A program made the translations under genes and the position numbers. Positions 11,443-19,141 of a DNA stretch of 64,000 nucleotides are shown here, piece after piece. This stretch comes from Legionella yabuuchiae (lineage in GTDB: Bacteria > Pseudomonadota > Gammaproteobacteria > Legionellales > Legionellaceae): positions 29,286 through 93,285 of the forward strand of contig NZ_CAAAIW010000010.1 of the NCBI RefSeq assembly GCF_900640115.1. The letters are read 5' to 3'. The notes beneath the pieces are model-generated. The model was not told the DNA's origin. It did not search any database and saw only the letters and a program-made list of their open reading frames with translations. The first letter of the stretch is position 1, and every line of letters begins with the position of its first letter.

Positions 11443-11494
11443 TCGTGACTCTCTAATTCCAGGTTATATGGCATTTGATATTTGCTAATTAATT

Positions 11495-12721
11495 TCATTC
11501 AATATCTACAGCAATAAATTCTTTAAGCTTATTGAAATCTTCTCTTAACTTTAAGTAATCCTTATTCCATAAAACCATTGTACTGGCTACTTGAAACAAG
11601 TCTTTAGATTTTAAAACAATATCGTCTTTTTCAATCCTAAATCGTTCGACAAACTGAGAGTTAAGCTCCATTTTGCTGCAGTGTTTTTTTATGCGGCCAG
11701 AGTCCGGTATGGGAAAAATATAGCGGGCAGCGTAATAAATGATTTGCGTTGTAGAAAAATCACCATGGTAATCACCAGCTTGCAATAAAAAATGAGTTTC
11801 GTTAATGTTGATATCCAGATGTTTTTGATACAGAAGATCACCTTCCAGGCCTGGGGGGCGGGCAGCGGCTTCTAAAAAAACGAGTTCATTAGCTTGGGTC
11901 AGAAATATTTCCACATGAGCAACTCCATTCTCAAAAATTCCTAGATTATCTAGAACAACTTTGGCGAACTCCTTAACTCTTTGAGCCATTGGATCTTCTG
12001 TTGGTAAAGAGATGCTTCCTATCGGATACCCTTGAGCAAAAAAGTAACCAGGATTGGAGTATTCAAATACACAAGAATATAAAATATTGCCGTCTTTAAT
12101 AAAACTTTCGCAGTGGAACAAAGTGCCTTCCAGATATTCTTGGATGAGATAAGTATGATTAGCTTTTTGTAGTACCCATTTCTCAAATTCTTTTTTATTA
12201 TTCACCTTAGTGGTGGCAACACTGCCACAAAGATTGATTGGTTTTATAAAAAGAGGAAAGTGCGATAATTGATTTTCTAACTCTTCGATATAGTTTTCTT
12301 TATTGACTTGATAGTATTGCTCATCAAATATTCTACTTAATGGAACTCTTAATCCAGCTTCCTTTAGTGTTTTAACCATCAAGTTTTTATCAATATACCT
12401 ATCTAAATTATTTACTGATAGGCCATAATGTTTGCGTAACAACCCGCAAACTTGAACACATTCCTCTGCGAGATAAACTATATTAAAGACTGGACCATAG
12501 TGGTTAATAATAGTGTCACATTGGCTAATAAGAGTTTCCATTTTGAAGTCACAGGCAATAATCTGTTCAATCTCAGGATTCTTAATGAGTTGGTGATGCG
12601 CTTCGAGATCGAGCGGATTGACCAATATAAATGAACGAAATTTTTTCAACACTTCATGTGAGTGAAATGGAAATACCTTATTACGAAAGGGAGGGTTAAA
12701 CAATATAATAAGATTGTTCAT
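11495..12721 (-). CDS. ATP-grasp ligase (amino-acid or peptide ligase type)
   Basis: A 408-residue ATP-grasp enzyme, which would form an amide bond through an acyl-phosphate. Visible family features: the nucleotide-binding lysine strand PLFIKPINLCGS (about 160-171), the ATP-clamp strand TYLIQEYLEGTLFHCE (about 197-212), and the metal-binding strand VAHVEIFL followed by FLEAAARPPG (about 270-300) with the usual E..E/N-A-R pattern. The layout resembles the BacD/YwfE L-amino-acid ligase and carnosine-synthase branch rather than the purine or biotin enzymes. It is the first gene of the NRPS operon, so it may make a dipeptide building block or couple the released product to an amino acid; that role is inferred. 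A roughly 400 bp non-coding stretch separates it from the divergent MFS gene and should hold the operon promoter. Confidence 0.82.
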   Translation of the reverse strand: MNNLIILFNPPFRNKVFPFHSHEVLKKFRSFILVNPLDLEAHHQLIKNPEIEQIIACDFKMETLISQCDTIINHYGPVFNIVYLAEECVQVCGLLRKHYGLSVNNLDRYIDKNLMVKTLKEAGLRVPLSRIFDEQYYQVNKENYIEELENQLSHFPLFIKPINLCGSVATTKVNNKKEFEKWVLQKANHTYLIQEYLEGTLFHCESFIKDGNILYSCVFEYSNPGYFFAQGYPIGSISLPTEDPMAQRVKEFAKVVLDNLGIFENGVAHVEIFLTQANELVFLEAAARPPGLEGDLLYQKHLDININETHFLLQAGDYHGDFSTTQIIYYAARYIFPIPDSGRIKKHCSKMELNSQFVERFRIEKDDIVLKSKDLFQVASTMVLWNKDYLKLREDFNKLKEFIAVDIE

Positions 12722-13121
12722 TCAGTTGATCTGCCATAATTATGCGTACTATCACCTTTCCATGGATAAAATGCTTTTTAAAGGTTGGACACTGGATAAC
12801 GCACTAATAAATAAAAATGGATTTTTAATTGTCTTTTAATTATTTGCATATTAATTGCTTCATTGTTGATCGTCAATAACCCAATCAAGCATTTAATAAA
12901 GCACATTGAATTTAAAGGCATTTAATATTCGGGAGAGCTCTGTATATAAATCGTTCTTATTTTGTTGAAGCGGGATTTTTTCTTAAAAGAGTGACTTAAA
13001 CGGCTGGGACATACTTAAACGGCTGGGACATACGATGGATAGGATAGACATTTCCTAGGCAACCTGCTACGATTTTGATTTTTTATGTTTATTTAATATT
13101 GAATTAGGAACTTTATTAGCC
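12722..13121. other. Divergent intergenic region with a 2 x 19 bp tandem repeat
   Basis: AT-rich spacer between the biosynthetic operon (minus) and the MFS gene (plus); both promoters should lie here. The only clear structure is a perfect tandem duplication of ACTTAAACGGCTGGGACAT at 12994-13012 and 13013-13031, about 90 bp upstream of the MFS start. It could be a regulator site or a chance slippage duplication. I see no gene. Confidence 0.6.
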
Positions 13122-14426
13122 ATGCCTGCAGCTTCCGGAAGTATTACAATTCATACCTCCCCAAGATTTTTTTTACCTTGGGTTGTCTGGATATTGGGTT
13201 GTGTTTTTTATTTTTACGAATTTTTACTGCAAGTATCCCCTGGCGTAATGGGCACTGAATTAATGCGGGATTTTTCAATTACAGGCCAAACACTAGGTGT
13301 TTTATCTGGATTTTATTACTACTCGTATACTCCTATGCAATTGCCATGCGGTATATTAATGGACCGTTTCGGACCACATAGAATGCTTACCATTGCAACA
13401 ATTATTTGCGCCATGAGCACTATTGTTTTTTCAATGACCGATAGCTTGTTCATCGCTTTTATGTCGCGTTTAATGATAGGTTTTGGCTCTGCATTTGCTG
13501 CAGTAGGTACCATGAAGCTTGCCTCCAACTGGTTTTCCACAAAGCGTTTTGCTTTGCTCACAGGGCTTATGGTCACTATTGGAATGCTGGGAGCTATAGG
13601 TGGTGAGGCACCGCTGGCTTTATTAGTTGATCAGTATGGTTGGCGACAAAGTATGTTTGGAATTGGTGTTACTGGCCTTTTCCTCGCCTTATTAATATTC
13701 ATCATTGTAAATGATCAGCCTGCACAGCAAATCGACTCTTCAACAGTACAAGAGAGTAATCAGCAAGCCCCTATATTGCGAAGTTTACTTATTCTTTTAA
13801 AAAACAATCAGTTGTGGCTAATAGCAATTTATGGCAGCTTAATGTTCATGGCAACTCCAGTATTTTGTGGGTTGTGGGGCGTACCCTTCCTAATGCTCAA
13901 AATGAATATTGTAAAAGCAGTCGCGGCTAATTATGTTTCTCTAGTTTTGATTGGCTGGGTCATTGCCAGCCCTTTATGGGGAGTTTTCTCCAATCGTATT
14001 GGCTTGAGAAAGCCTCCTTTGTATATCGGAGCAGTTGGCGCGCTACTCACTTCACTGCTGTTTATCTACGCTCCAATTAAGACGCCTTGGATAATGGAAT
14101 GCCTGCTTTTGGCTTTTGGAATATTTTCAGCAGGTTTTCTCCCGTCATTTTCCGTTGCAAAAGAGTTGTGCAGCAAGCATTACGTGGCAACGGGTCTTGG
14201 TTTTATGAATATGTTCAATATGATAGGCATTGCGTTCTCCCAACCGTTTATCGGTTATGCTTTAGACAAAATGTGGGCTGGCGAATTGGTCAATAATGTA
14301 CGAGTTTATTCTTTAGACGCTTATCACATAGGATTGGCTATTTTACCAGTCGGTATTTTCCTGGCTTTGCTCATCCTTCCTTTCATACGTGAAACTTATT
14401 GTCGGGCTATAGAAGAAGCAGTTTAA
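13122..14426 (+). CDS. Major facilitator superfamily transporter
   Basis: A 434-residue inner-membrane protein with about 12 hydrophobic segments. The MFS loop 2-3 signature is GILMDRFGPHRML (about 77-89), and there is a central hydrophilic loop near residues 200-220. The start is supported by an AGGAA-like site about 10 nt upstream. Legionella genomes carry many such carriers, some for amino-acid uptake in the vacuole and some for siderophore or metabolite export. Position next to, but divergent from, the NRPS operon makes export of the peptide or uptake of a precursor possible, but nothing in the sequence fixes the substrate. Confidence 0.88.
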   Translation: MPAASGSITIHTSPRFFLPWVVWILGCVFYFYEFLLQVSPGVMGTELMRDFSITGQTLGVLSGFYYYSYTPMQLPCGILMDRFGPHRMLTIATIICAMSTIVFSMTDSLFIAFMSRLMIGFGSAFAAVGTMKLASNWFSTKRFALLTGLMVTIGMLGAIGGEAPLALLVDQYGWRQSMFGIGVTGLFLALLIFIIVNDQPAQQIDSSTVQESNQQAPILRSLLILLKNNQLWLIAIYGSLMFMATPVFCGLWGVPFLMLKMNIVKAVAANYVSLVLIGWVIASPLWGVFSNRIGLRKPPLYIGAVGALLTSLLFIYAPIKTPWIMECLLLAFGIFSAGFLPSFSVAKELCSKHYVATGLGFMNMFNMIGIAFSQPFIGYALDKMWAGELVNNVRVYSLDAYHIGLAILPVGIFLALLILPFIRETYCRAIEEAV

Positions 14427-14541
14427 TTTATCCAGATGTACTACTGGAGAAGGGAACCGGTGCGCTATGAATAATTCTTAAATGTAGGTTGACGATAAAC
14501 CTTTAAGTCCACAGACAAGCGTAAAGTTCCCTTACCCTTAC

Positions 14542-14654
14542 CTGCGTCACTGCAGTTCATATGCAGTGACGCAGAAAACCATCCTTGATTTTACCCAGTA
14601 AAATCAGTACATTCCGACCATTTGTTCCTTCCCGATTTGCGGGATGGAACAAAT
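14542..14654. repeat. Array of three inverted-repeat hairpins
   Basis: The arms 14542-14554/14562-14574 pair perfectly over 13 bp. The second hairpin, 14586-14594/14598-14606, is 9 bp with a CCA loop. The third, 14620-14634/14640-14654, pairs 9+5 bp around one mismatch with loop ATTTG. None is followed by a T-run, so simple termination is unlikely for all of them. An oriT or single-strand origin, or RNA structure ahead of the ribozyme, are alternatives. Confidence 0.7.
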
Positions 14655-14706
14655 TAAACCCCTAAAATCCTTGCCCAACCTGCTCCAGTTTGATAATTTT
14701 TAACTA

Positions 14707-14757
14707 AGTACTACTGATGAGCCTGTGCAACAGGCGAAACCATTAAGGTCTAGTACT
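14707..14757 (+). ncRNA. Candidate type I hammerhead ribozyme, copy 1
   Basis: All catalytic core elements are present in order: stem I 14707-14713 with 14751-14757 (7 bp, perfect); conserved CTGATGA 14714-14720; stem II GCCTG/CAGGC 14721-14725/14731-14735 with a 5 nt loop; GAAA 14736-14739; a minimal stem III CC/GG (14740-14741/14747-14748) closed by ATTAA; and GTC ending at 14750. Cleavage is predicted after C14750. The molecule is open at stem I (type I), with an unusually short stem III that resembles the small hammerheads reported to work better as dimers. It lies 319 nt upstream of the recombinase pair, same strand. Copy 2 with different stems but the same core supports selection for structure. 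Confidence 0.85.
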
Positions 14758-14759
14758 CA

Positions 14760-14835
14760 AGCCACTCCCCTTCCCTAACCTGTGGCTGGACGTTCAGTCG
14801 GGAAATTGCTGTTCAGGAGTCGTTACCGTTCGGTA
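14760..14835 (+). ncRNA. Pseudoknot and hairpin following hammerhead copy 1
   Basis: Interleaved pairings form an H-type pseudoknot: AGCCAC 14760-14765 with GTGGCT 14782-14787, and TTCCC 14771-14775 with GGGAA 14800-14804. A small GAC/GTC hairpin (14789-14799) sits inside, and TACC/GGTA (14824-14827/14832-14835) follows. The same order recurs after copy 2, with stem bases changed but pairing kept, while TTCCCTAA and AGTCGGGAAAT are conserved. It would be at the very 5' end of the RNA left by ribozyme cleavage. I cannot match it to a named RNA family. Confidence 0.7.
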
Positions 14836-15075
14836 GCCGATCATTTTCTCATGATCTATGAATTCGGGATAAAGCCTTAGGCTTTGTCGTATCTGTCACT
14901 TTTTAAAAATAAGGAGGAAAACAACCAGAAAACCGAACGGCAAATTGATTTGACGTTCAATAACTGATTTGCCAGCTTTTCGAGCCATGCAGCATTCGCT
15001 GGGTATCGCCTTTGAGTGAGCCGCTCGACCAACACTAAACCAAAGTCAGGGCAAATAATTTTTTCAGGTGAGATT

Positions 15076-15885
15076 ATGCAGCAATTTTCATTAAGAAAGG
15101 AAGCCAAGCAATATATCAAAAATAATCGCCATGGTGATTTAAAGACCCGCCGTTTTCGTAATCATGTCATCTCAAAACTCACTCAGGATGTATACATCAT
15201 CAAGAATACCCCCAATGAGTGGTTATCATTCAATAATGATCATTTAAAGCAATTAGCCAATCATTGGCGCAAGCAAAAAATCAAACCAGCGACCATGTTA
15301 AATCACCTTACCGTCATCAGAAAATTTTTAAATGATATTGGTAATAAACAAACCACTCTCACCAATCGACAGTTGGGCATTGTGCGCAATTTCAGGAAAA
15401 AAAAGAAGATACCAGTTACGCAGGATTTCTGGCAGCAGATTGAAGACCCTCTGATTCGCATCATTCTGGTTTTACAAGTTCATTTTGGCCTGACTTACAG
15501 TGAAGCCATACGAATCAAACCCAATATTCACACCCAACAGAACAATTTATGGCTGACACGAGAAATAACCTTTAACGGCCAAGACAGAATAGTACCCTAT
15601 CGCAATGAAATACAGACAAGCATTATTGATTCACTAAAAGAATTAACTCAAGGTCCTTATAGTCTATTGCAGGTGTATGGAGAACAAAACCTCAAGGCCA
15701 GACTACGAAGCAGCCATAACCAGCTCAAACTGCCGAAATCAAAATCCTGGCGATACCTCTACGCTAAATGGCTGAATCAGGAACTATCATCCGCCTTAAG
15801 CCAATACAAATTAAACTGGGTAATTATGGAAGAATTGGGCGTAAAATCCAGAACCAGTCTGTGGAGATATCTCAATGAGCAATAA
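15076..15885 (+). CDS. Tyrosine-recombinase-like protein, probably non-catalytic partner
   Basis: 269 residues from the ATG at 15076, chosen because AGGTGA lies 7 nt upstream; an upstream ATG at 15016 lacks a site. The N-terminal half looks like the helical core-binding domain of the ICE/plasmid integrase family (related to Phage_integr_N), with a stretch near LTYSEAIRIKP resembling the first catalytic-arginine region but lacking that arginine. No HxLRH box and no LGHS...Y nucleophile box are visible, and the C-terminus looks like a small helical DNA-binding segment. Its stop overlaps the start of the next, complete recombinase by 11 nt, implying translational coupling and probable joint function. 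Likely an accessory or DNA-bridging subunit. Confidence 0.72.
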   Translation: MQQFSLRKEAKQYIKNNRHGDLKTRRFRNHVISKLTQDVYIIKNTPNEWLSFNNDHLKQLANHWRKQKIKPATMLNHLTVIRKFLNDIGNKQTTLTNRQLGIVRNFRKKKKIPVTQDFWQQIEDPLIRIILVLQVHFGLTYSEAIRIKPNIHTQQNNLWLTREITFNGQDRIVPYRNEIQTSIIDSLKELTQGPYSLLQVYGEQNLKARLRSSHNQLKLPKSKSWRYLYAKWLNQELSSALSQYKLNWVIMEELGVKSRTSLWRYLNEQ

Positions 15886-16771
15886 ACTCCGCAATGCTCA
15901 GTTTTCGGTTAATGAGTTCGTCAATAAAATTGACAATTATTCTCATGCAAGTCTTGCTGATATGCGCCATATGCTGCACCGGTGCATAAAAGACCTGCAT
16001 GAACTGGGTTACAAATTAGGCCATATCAACGGGTTAAAGCCAAAACATATTCATGTATTGGTAGCGCACTGGAAAGAACAAAATAAAAACCCCGCTACGA
16101 TTAAAAATTACATGGCTAAGCTTCGTAAAACGGCCAATTTGCTTGATAAACCCAATTTGGTCAAAGGAAATAATGACAGCTACAATATCCCTCGCCGAAC
16201 TTATATCCCAACCAAAAACAAGGCGATATTCAATATCGACCTCAACAAATGCACTGATCCACATATACGCTTATCCTTGGAAGCCCAAGCATTATTTGGC
16301 CTTCGGCGAGAGGAATCAATGAAATTGGTGGTATCAGAAGCCTGGCAAGGAAATGCCTTAGTCATTAAGCCCAGCTGGACCAAAGGTGGCATTGGCAGAA
16401 CACTGCCAATCACCAATCAAGCACAACAAAACTGGTTATACAAAGTATCAAAAACGATCAGACCTCATCATTCACTGATACCCGAGAACAGAACCTACAA
16501 AAGCCATTTAAGCCATTACCAAAAGCAAATCGAACTGCTTGGGGTTAATAAACTTCATGGACTTCGCCATGCTTATGCTCAAAATCGTTATCATGAACTA
16601 ACCGCTCAGCTATCACCTACCAAAACACCCTTATTGTGTCCTATCCAAGGTGGCAAACCTTATAAAGATCTTTCTTCAGAAGAAAAAATCATTGATAGGA
16701 CAGCGAGAGAAATACTCAGTACCCTGCTTGGTCATTCGCGTATCTCAATTACCAGACTCTATCTAGGATAA
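15875..16771 (+). CDS. Tyrosine recombinase / integrase (catalytic)
   Basis: 298 residues. N-terminal helical DNA-binding region (about 5-90) followed by a catalytic domain with the expected residues: the first arginine in LFGLRREES (about 150), HGLRHAYAQNRY (about 227-238) and LGHSRISITRLYLG (about 285-298), in which the tyrosine would be the nucleophile. Family: integrase-domain proteins of ICEs and plasmids (Phage_integr_N plus Integrase_1 type). It overlaps the preceding recombinase-like gene by 11 nt. It ends almost directly after the catalytic tyrosine, so it lacks the usual C-terminal tail. Its context with ssb and ardA points to a conjugative or integrative element. Confidence 0.88.
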   Translation: MSNKLRNAQFSVNEFVNKIDNYSHASLADMRHMLHRCIKDLHELGYKLGHINGLKPKHIHVLVAHWKEQNKNPATIKNYMAKLRKTANLLDKPNLVKGNNDSYNIPRRTYIPTKNKAIFNIDLNKCTDPHIRLSLEAQALFGLRREESMKLVVSEAWQGNALVIKPSWTKGGIGRTLPITNQAQQNWLYKVSKTIRPHHSLIPENRTYKSHLSHYQKQIELLGVNKLHGLRHAYAQNRYHELTAQLSPTKTPLLCPIQGGKPYKDLSSEEKIIDRTAREILSTLLGHSRISITRLYLG

Positions 16772-16864
16772 CGAGATGTCTCTGGTGTCTAGAAAAAACC
16801 CCAACTAATCCATTTGCTAAACTTAATAATGGAGCGATTCTAACTGTTGATTACAAGGACGGAA

Positions 16865-18826
16865 ATGGCAAAATTTTTAACCAAATCAAAATTTAAACTG
16901 GCCTTGGAATGCCCAACAAAGCTTTGGTATTACGATCGCCCAGATGAATATACCAATAAGCAGGATGAAGACTCTTTTTTAAAAGCATTAGCTGAAGGCG
17001 GTGCACAAGTCGAAGCATTGGCCAGATGTTATTATCCTGATGGAATACCAATAACGGCCTCAAGTACTAAAGAGGCCATTCACGCGACCCAGCACTTGTT
17101 TCAAACAGACGCAGTGACTTTATTTGAAGCGTCGTTTCAATACCAGGATTATTTTCTACGTGCTGATATACTGAAAAAAAGACCTGGGCATATCAAATTA
17201 ATTGAAGTCAAAGCCAAGTCAATCAGTAAGAAAGATGAATCAAAAATGGTAACGAAAAAAGGTGCTATTAATTCAGAATGGCGTCCCTATATTGCTGATA
17301 TCGCTTTTCAAAAATGGGTTCTAAAACAATTATTTCCCTCTTTCACCATTAGCAGCTATTTAATGCTCGTTGATAAAGATGCCTTTTGCCCTACTGATGG
17401 CTTGAATCAAAAATTCCTGGTACAAAAAGATAAACTGGGAAAAGCTAAAGTTACGCTCACAGCGCCTCTTACTGAAGAGGATTTATCGGTAAAAATTCTT
17501 AAAGAAATCAATGTTGATTACCATATTGAATTACTCTGGCAAGAGAAGAATGATAACGGGGAAACGGTAAAAGACCAATTTCTTCAATTCAGCCAACTTT
17601 ATTTCAATGATCAGAAATTTCCACCTAAAGCGAAGAAGGAGTGCGGTTCTTGCCAGTTTAAAACCATTGGTTCAGATAGTAATTTGCTCTCTGGCTTTAA
17701 GGAATGCTGGCGAGAGGCTCTTGCATATAAAGAATCTGACTTTAATGATCCCACCATATTGGATTTATGGGACTGCCGAGATAAGCCTAAATATTTTATT
17801 AATGGGCTAATTAAATTAAAAGATATCGATGTGTCTGATTTAAAAATCAAAGAGCCGGATGAAGCAGGGCTTTCCAGAACTCAACGGCAATGGCTGCAAA
17901 TAGAAAAAGTTAAAAATCAGGATAATATCGTCTGGATAGACGAAGATAACCTGCACGCTGAAATGAATTCATGGGAATACCCGCTTCACTTCATCGATTT
18001 TGAAACAGCCATGTTACCCATTCCTTTCAATAAAGGCGCTCACCCTTATCAAGGCATTGCCTTCCAATATTCACATCATACATTGGATAAAAATGGCGAT
18101 ATTGCTCATGTTGGTGAATATCTTAATTCTGAGCCAGGCGTTAATCCTACAATCGATTTTATTCGACATTTAAAAAGAGAATTGGAAAATGATGAGGGGA
18201 CAATTTTTCGATACAGCAATCACGAAAACACTTACCTCAACTTCATTCTTAATCAACTGGAAAAAATGCCTGTTCCACCCAATGATAAAGAAATGCTCTG
18301 TTCTTTTATCCGTTCAATCACAAAATCACCTTCTGAAAGCAAAGAGAAATGGGAAGGCCCACGTTGTATGGTGGATATTTTAGAGTTGATCAAACGATTT
18401 TATTATGATCCGCTGACCAATGGTTCCAATTCCATAAAGCAGGTATTTCCTGCAATTCTTAACCGCTCAAAATACCTTCAAGAAAAATACAGTCAACCTA
18501 TTTATGGAGCTGTTAATGGCATTCCTAGCCATAATTTTGTTAATCAAATCTGGATAGTCGAAGAAAATCAGAAAATCAAAGACCCATATCATCTATTACC
18601 GCCCATCAATAAAGATATCTCTGATGAAGATGCTCCCTTATTATTTGAAAGTAAGGATTTAAAAGAAGGTGGAGCTGCAACAATTGCCTATGCAAAATTA
18701 CAGTTCACAGATATGAGTGATTTTGAACGCTTAGAATTAAGAAACGGTCTATTGCGCTATTGTGAGCTGGATACCTTGGCTATGGTGATGATCATCGAGG
18801 CGTGGCAATATATGCTTAAAACATAA
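16865..18826 (+). CDS. DUF2779 protein: Cas4/RecB-like nuclease fused to DEDD-type exonuclease-like domain
   Basis: 653 residues from the ATG at 16865 (AAGGA just upstream); a TTG at 16847 is a poorer start. The N-terminal part contains the PD-(D/E)XK pattern RADIL...LIEVKAK (about 104-122) and four cysteines placed as in Cas4/AddB iron-sulfur nucleases: one in LALECPTKLW (about 12-21), then CGSC and a later C near 260-285. The C-terminal DUF2779 part has an RNase H-like DEDD arrangement: HFIDFETA (about 370-378), YSNHENTYL (about 448-456), and CELDTLAMVM near the end. Two nuclease folds in one chain suggest processing of DNA ends, either for element mobility or for defence. It follows the recombinases by about 90 nt and precedes hammerhead copy 2. 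Confidence 0.8.
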   Translation: MAKFLTKSKFKLALECPTKLWYYDRPDEYTNKQDEDSFLKALAEGGAQVEALARCYYPDGIPITASSTKEAIHATQHLFQTDAVTLFEASFQYQDYFLRADILKKRPGHIKLIEVKAKSISKKDESKMVTKKGAINSEWRPYIADIAFQKWVLKQLFPSFTISSYLMLVDKDAFCPTDGLNQKFLVQKDKLGKAKVTLTAPLTEEDLSVKILKEINVDYHIELLWQEKNDNGETVKDQFLQFSQLYFNDQKFPPKAKKECGSCQFKTIGSDSNLLSGFKECWREALAYKESDFNDPTILDLWDCRDKPKYFINGLIKLKDIDVSDLKIKEPDEAGLSRTQRQWLQIEKVKNQDNIVWIDEDNLHAEMNSWEYPLHFIDFETAMLPIPFNKGAHPYQGIAFQYSHHTLDKNGDIAHVGEYLNSEPGVNPTIDFIRHLKRELENDEGTIFRYSNHENTYLNFILNQLEKMPVPPNDKEMLCSFIRSITKSPSESKEKWEGPRCMVDILELIKRFYYDPLTNGSNSIKQVFPAILNRSKYLQEKYSQPIYGAVNGIPSHNFVNQIWIVEENQKIKDPYHLLPPINKDISDEDAPLLFESKDLKEGGAATIAYAKLQFTDMSDFERLELRNGLLRYCELDTLAMVMIIEAWQYMLKT

Positions 18827-18875
18827 AACACATTTCGTGTTTACATTTACACGTCATATGTTATTATGAACTTAA

Positions 18876-18923
18876 CACAACTGACGAGCTAGCGAGAATC
18901 TAGCGAAACCTTAAGGTCTTGTG
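18876..18923 (+). ncRNA. Candidate type I hammerhead ribozyme, copy 2
   Basis: Stem I CACAA/TTGTG (18876-18880/18919-18923); core CTGACGA 18881-18887, where the fifth base of the core is the one position free to vary; stem II GCTAG/CTAGC (18888-18892/18900-18904) with a 7 nt loop; GAAA 18905-18908; stem III CC/GG (18909-18910/18915-18916) with loop TTAA; GTC ending at 18918. Cleavage is predicted after C18918. Stem sequences differ from copy 1 while pairing is conserved, which is covariation support. Further 5' bases GTTAT 18859-18863 could pair with ATAAC 18924-18928 to extend stem I across a bulge. It sits 224 nt upstream of a small ORF and the ssb-ardA genes. Confidence 0.85.
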
Positions 18924-18927
18924 ATAA

Positions 18928-19003
18928 CGCCATCTTTCTTCCCTAATTCGTGGCGGAACGTTTAGTCGGGAAATTTATGGACATGTCTTACGGCTTTTCG
19001 CCG
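18928..19003 (+). ncRNA. Pseudoknot and hairpin following hammerhead copy 2
   Basis: CGCCA 18928-18932 pairs with TGGCG 18951-18955, and TTCCC 18939-18943 pairs with GGGAA 18968-18972; the two helices interleave as an H-type pseudoknot. A CGGC/GCCG hairpin (18991-18994/19000-19003) follows. The order, spacing and conserved unpaired bases match the element after copy 1. Confidence 0.7.
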
Positions 19004-19141
19004 ATGGAATGCTTAATAGCATATCATCTTTAACAATTAGGCAAATCAACCGATATGTCGGTGATTGTTTCATTGCATAACCCATTGGGGATTAATCATC
19101 CCTTTTGGGGATAATCCTCTTTTATTTTAAAGGAGAATACC

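Larger units (their letters stand above)
14427..15075 (+). other. Hairpin-rich non-coding leader upstream of the recombinase pair
   Basis: About 650 bp with no convincing gene but a remarkable density of foldable elements. Three strong hairpins: 14542-14574 (13 bp stem, 7 nt loop), 14586-14606 (9 bp stem) and 14620-14654 (9+5 bp stem with one T-T mismatch). Then come the hammerhead candidate 14707-14757, a pseudoknot 14760-14804, a small hairpin 14824-14835, another near 14839-14856, and 14871-14885. Everything is on the strand of the following genes. Possible roles are a structured 5' leader, a single-strand replication or transfer origin, or both. Confidence 0.65.
18827..19141 (+). other. 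Intergenic region holding hammerhead copy 2 and several hairpins
   Basis: No gene. After the nuclease stop there is a weak AAACAC/GTGTTT hairpin, then the ribozyme and pseudoknot. Small hairpins follow at about 19009-19022, 19050-19065 and 19087-19101, immediately before the ribosome-binding site of the next small gene. The layout parallels 14427-15075. Confidence 0.6.

Noticed and set aside
13319..13576. Minus-strand open frame inside the MFS gene
   Set aside because: It is the antisense shadow of a well supported membrane-protein gene.
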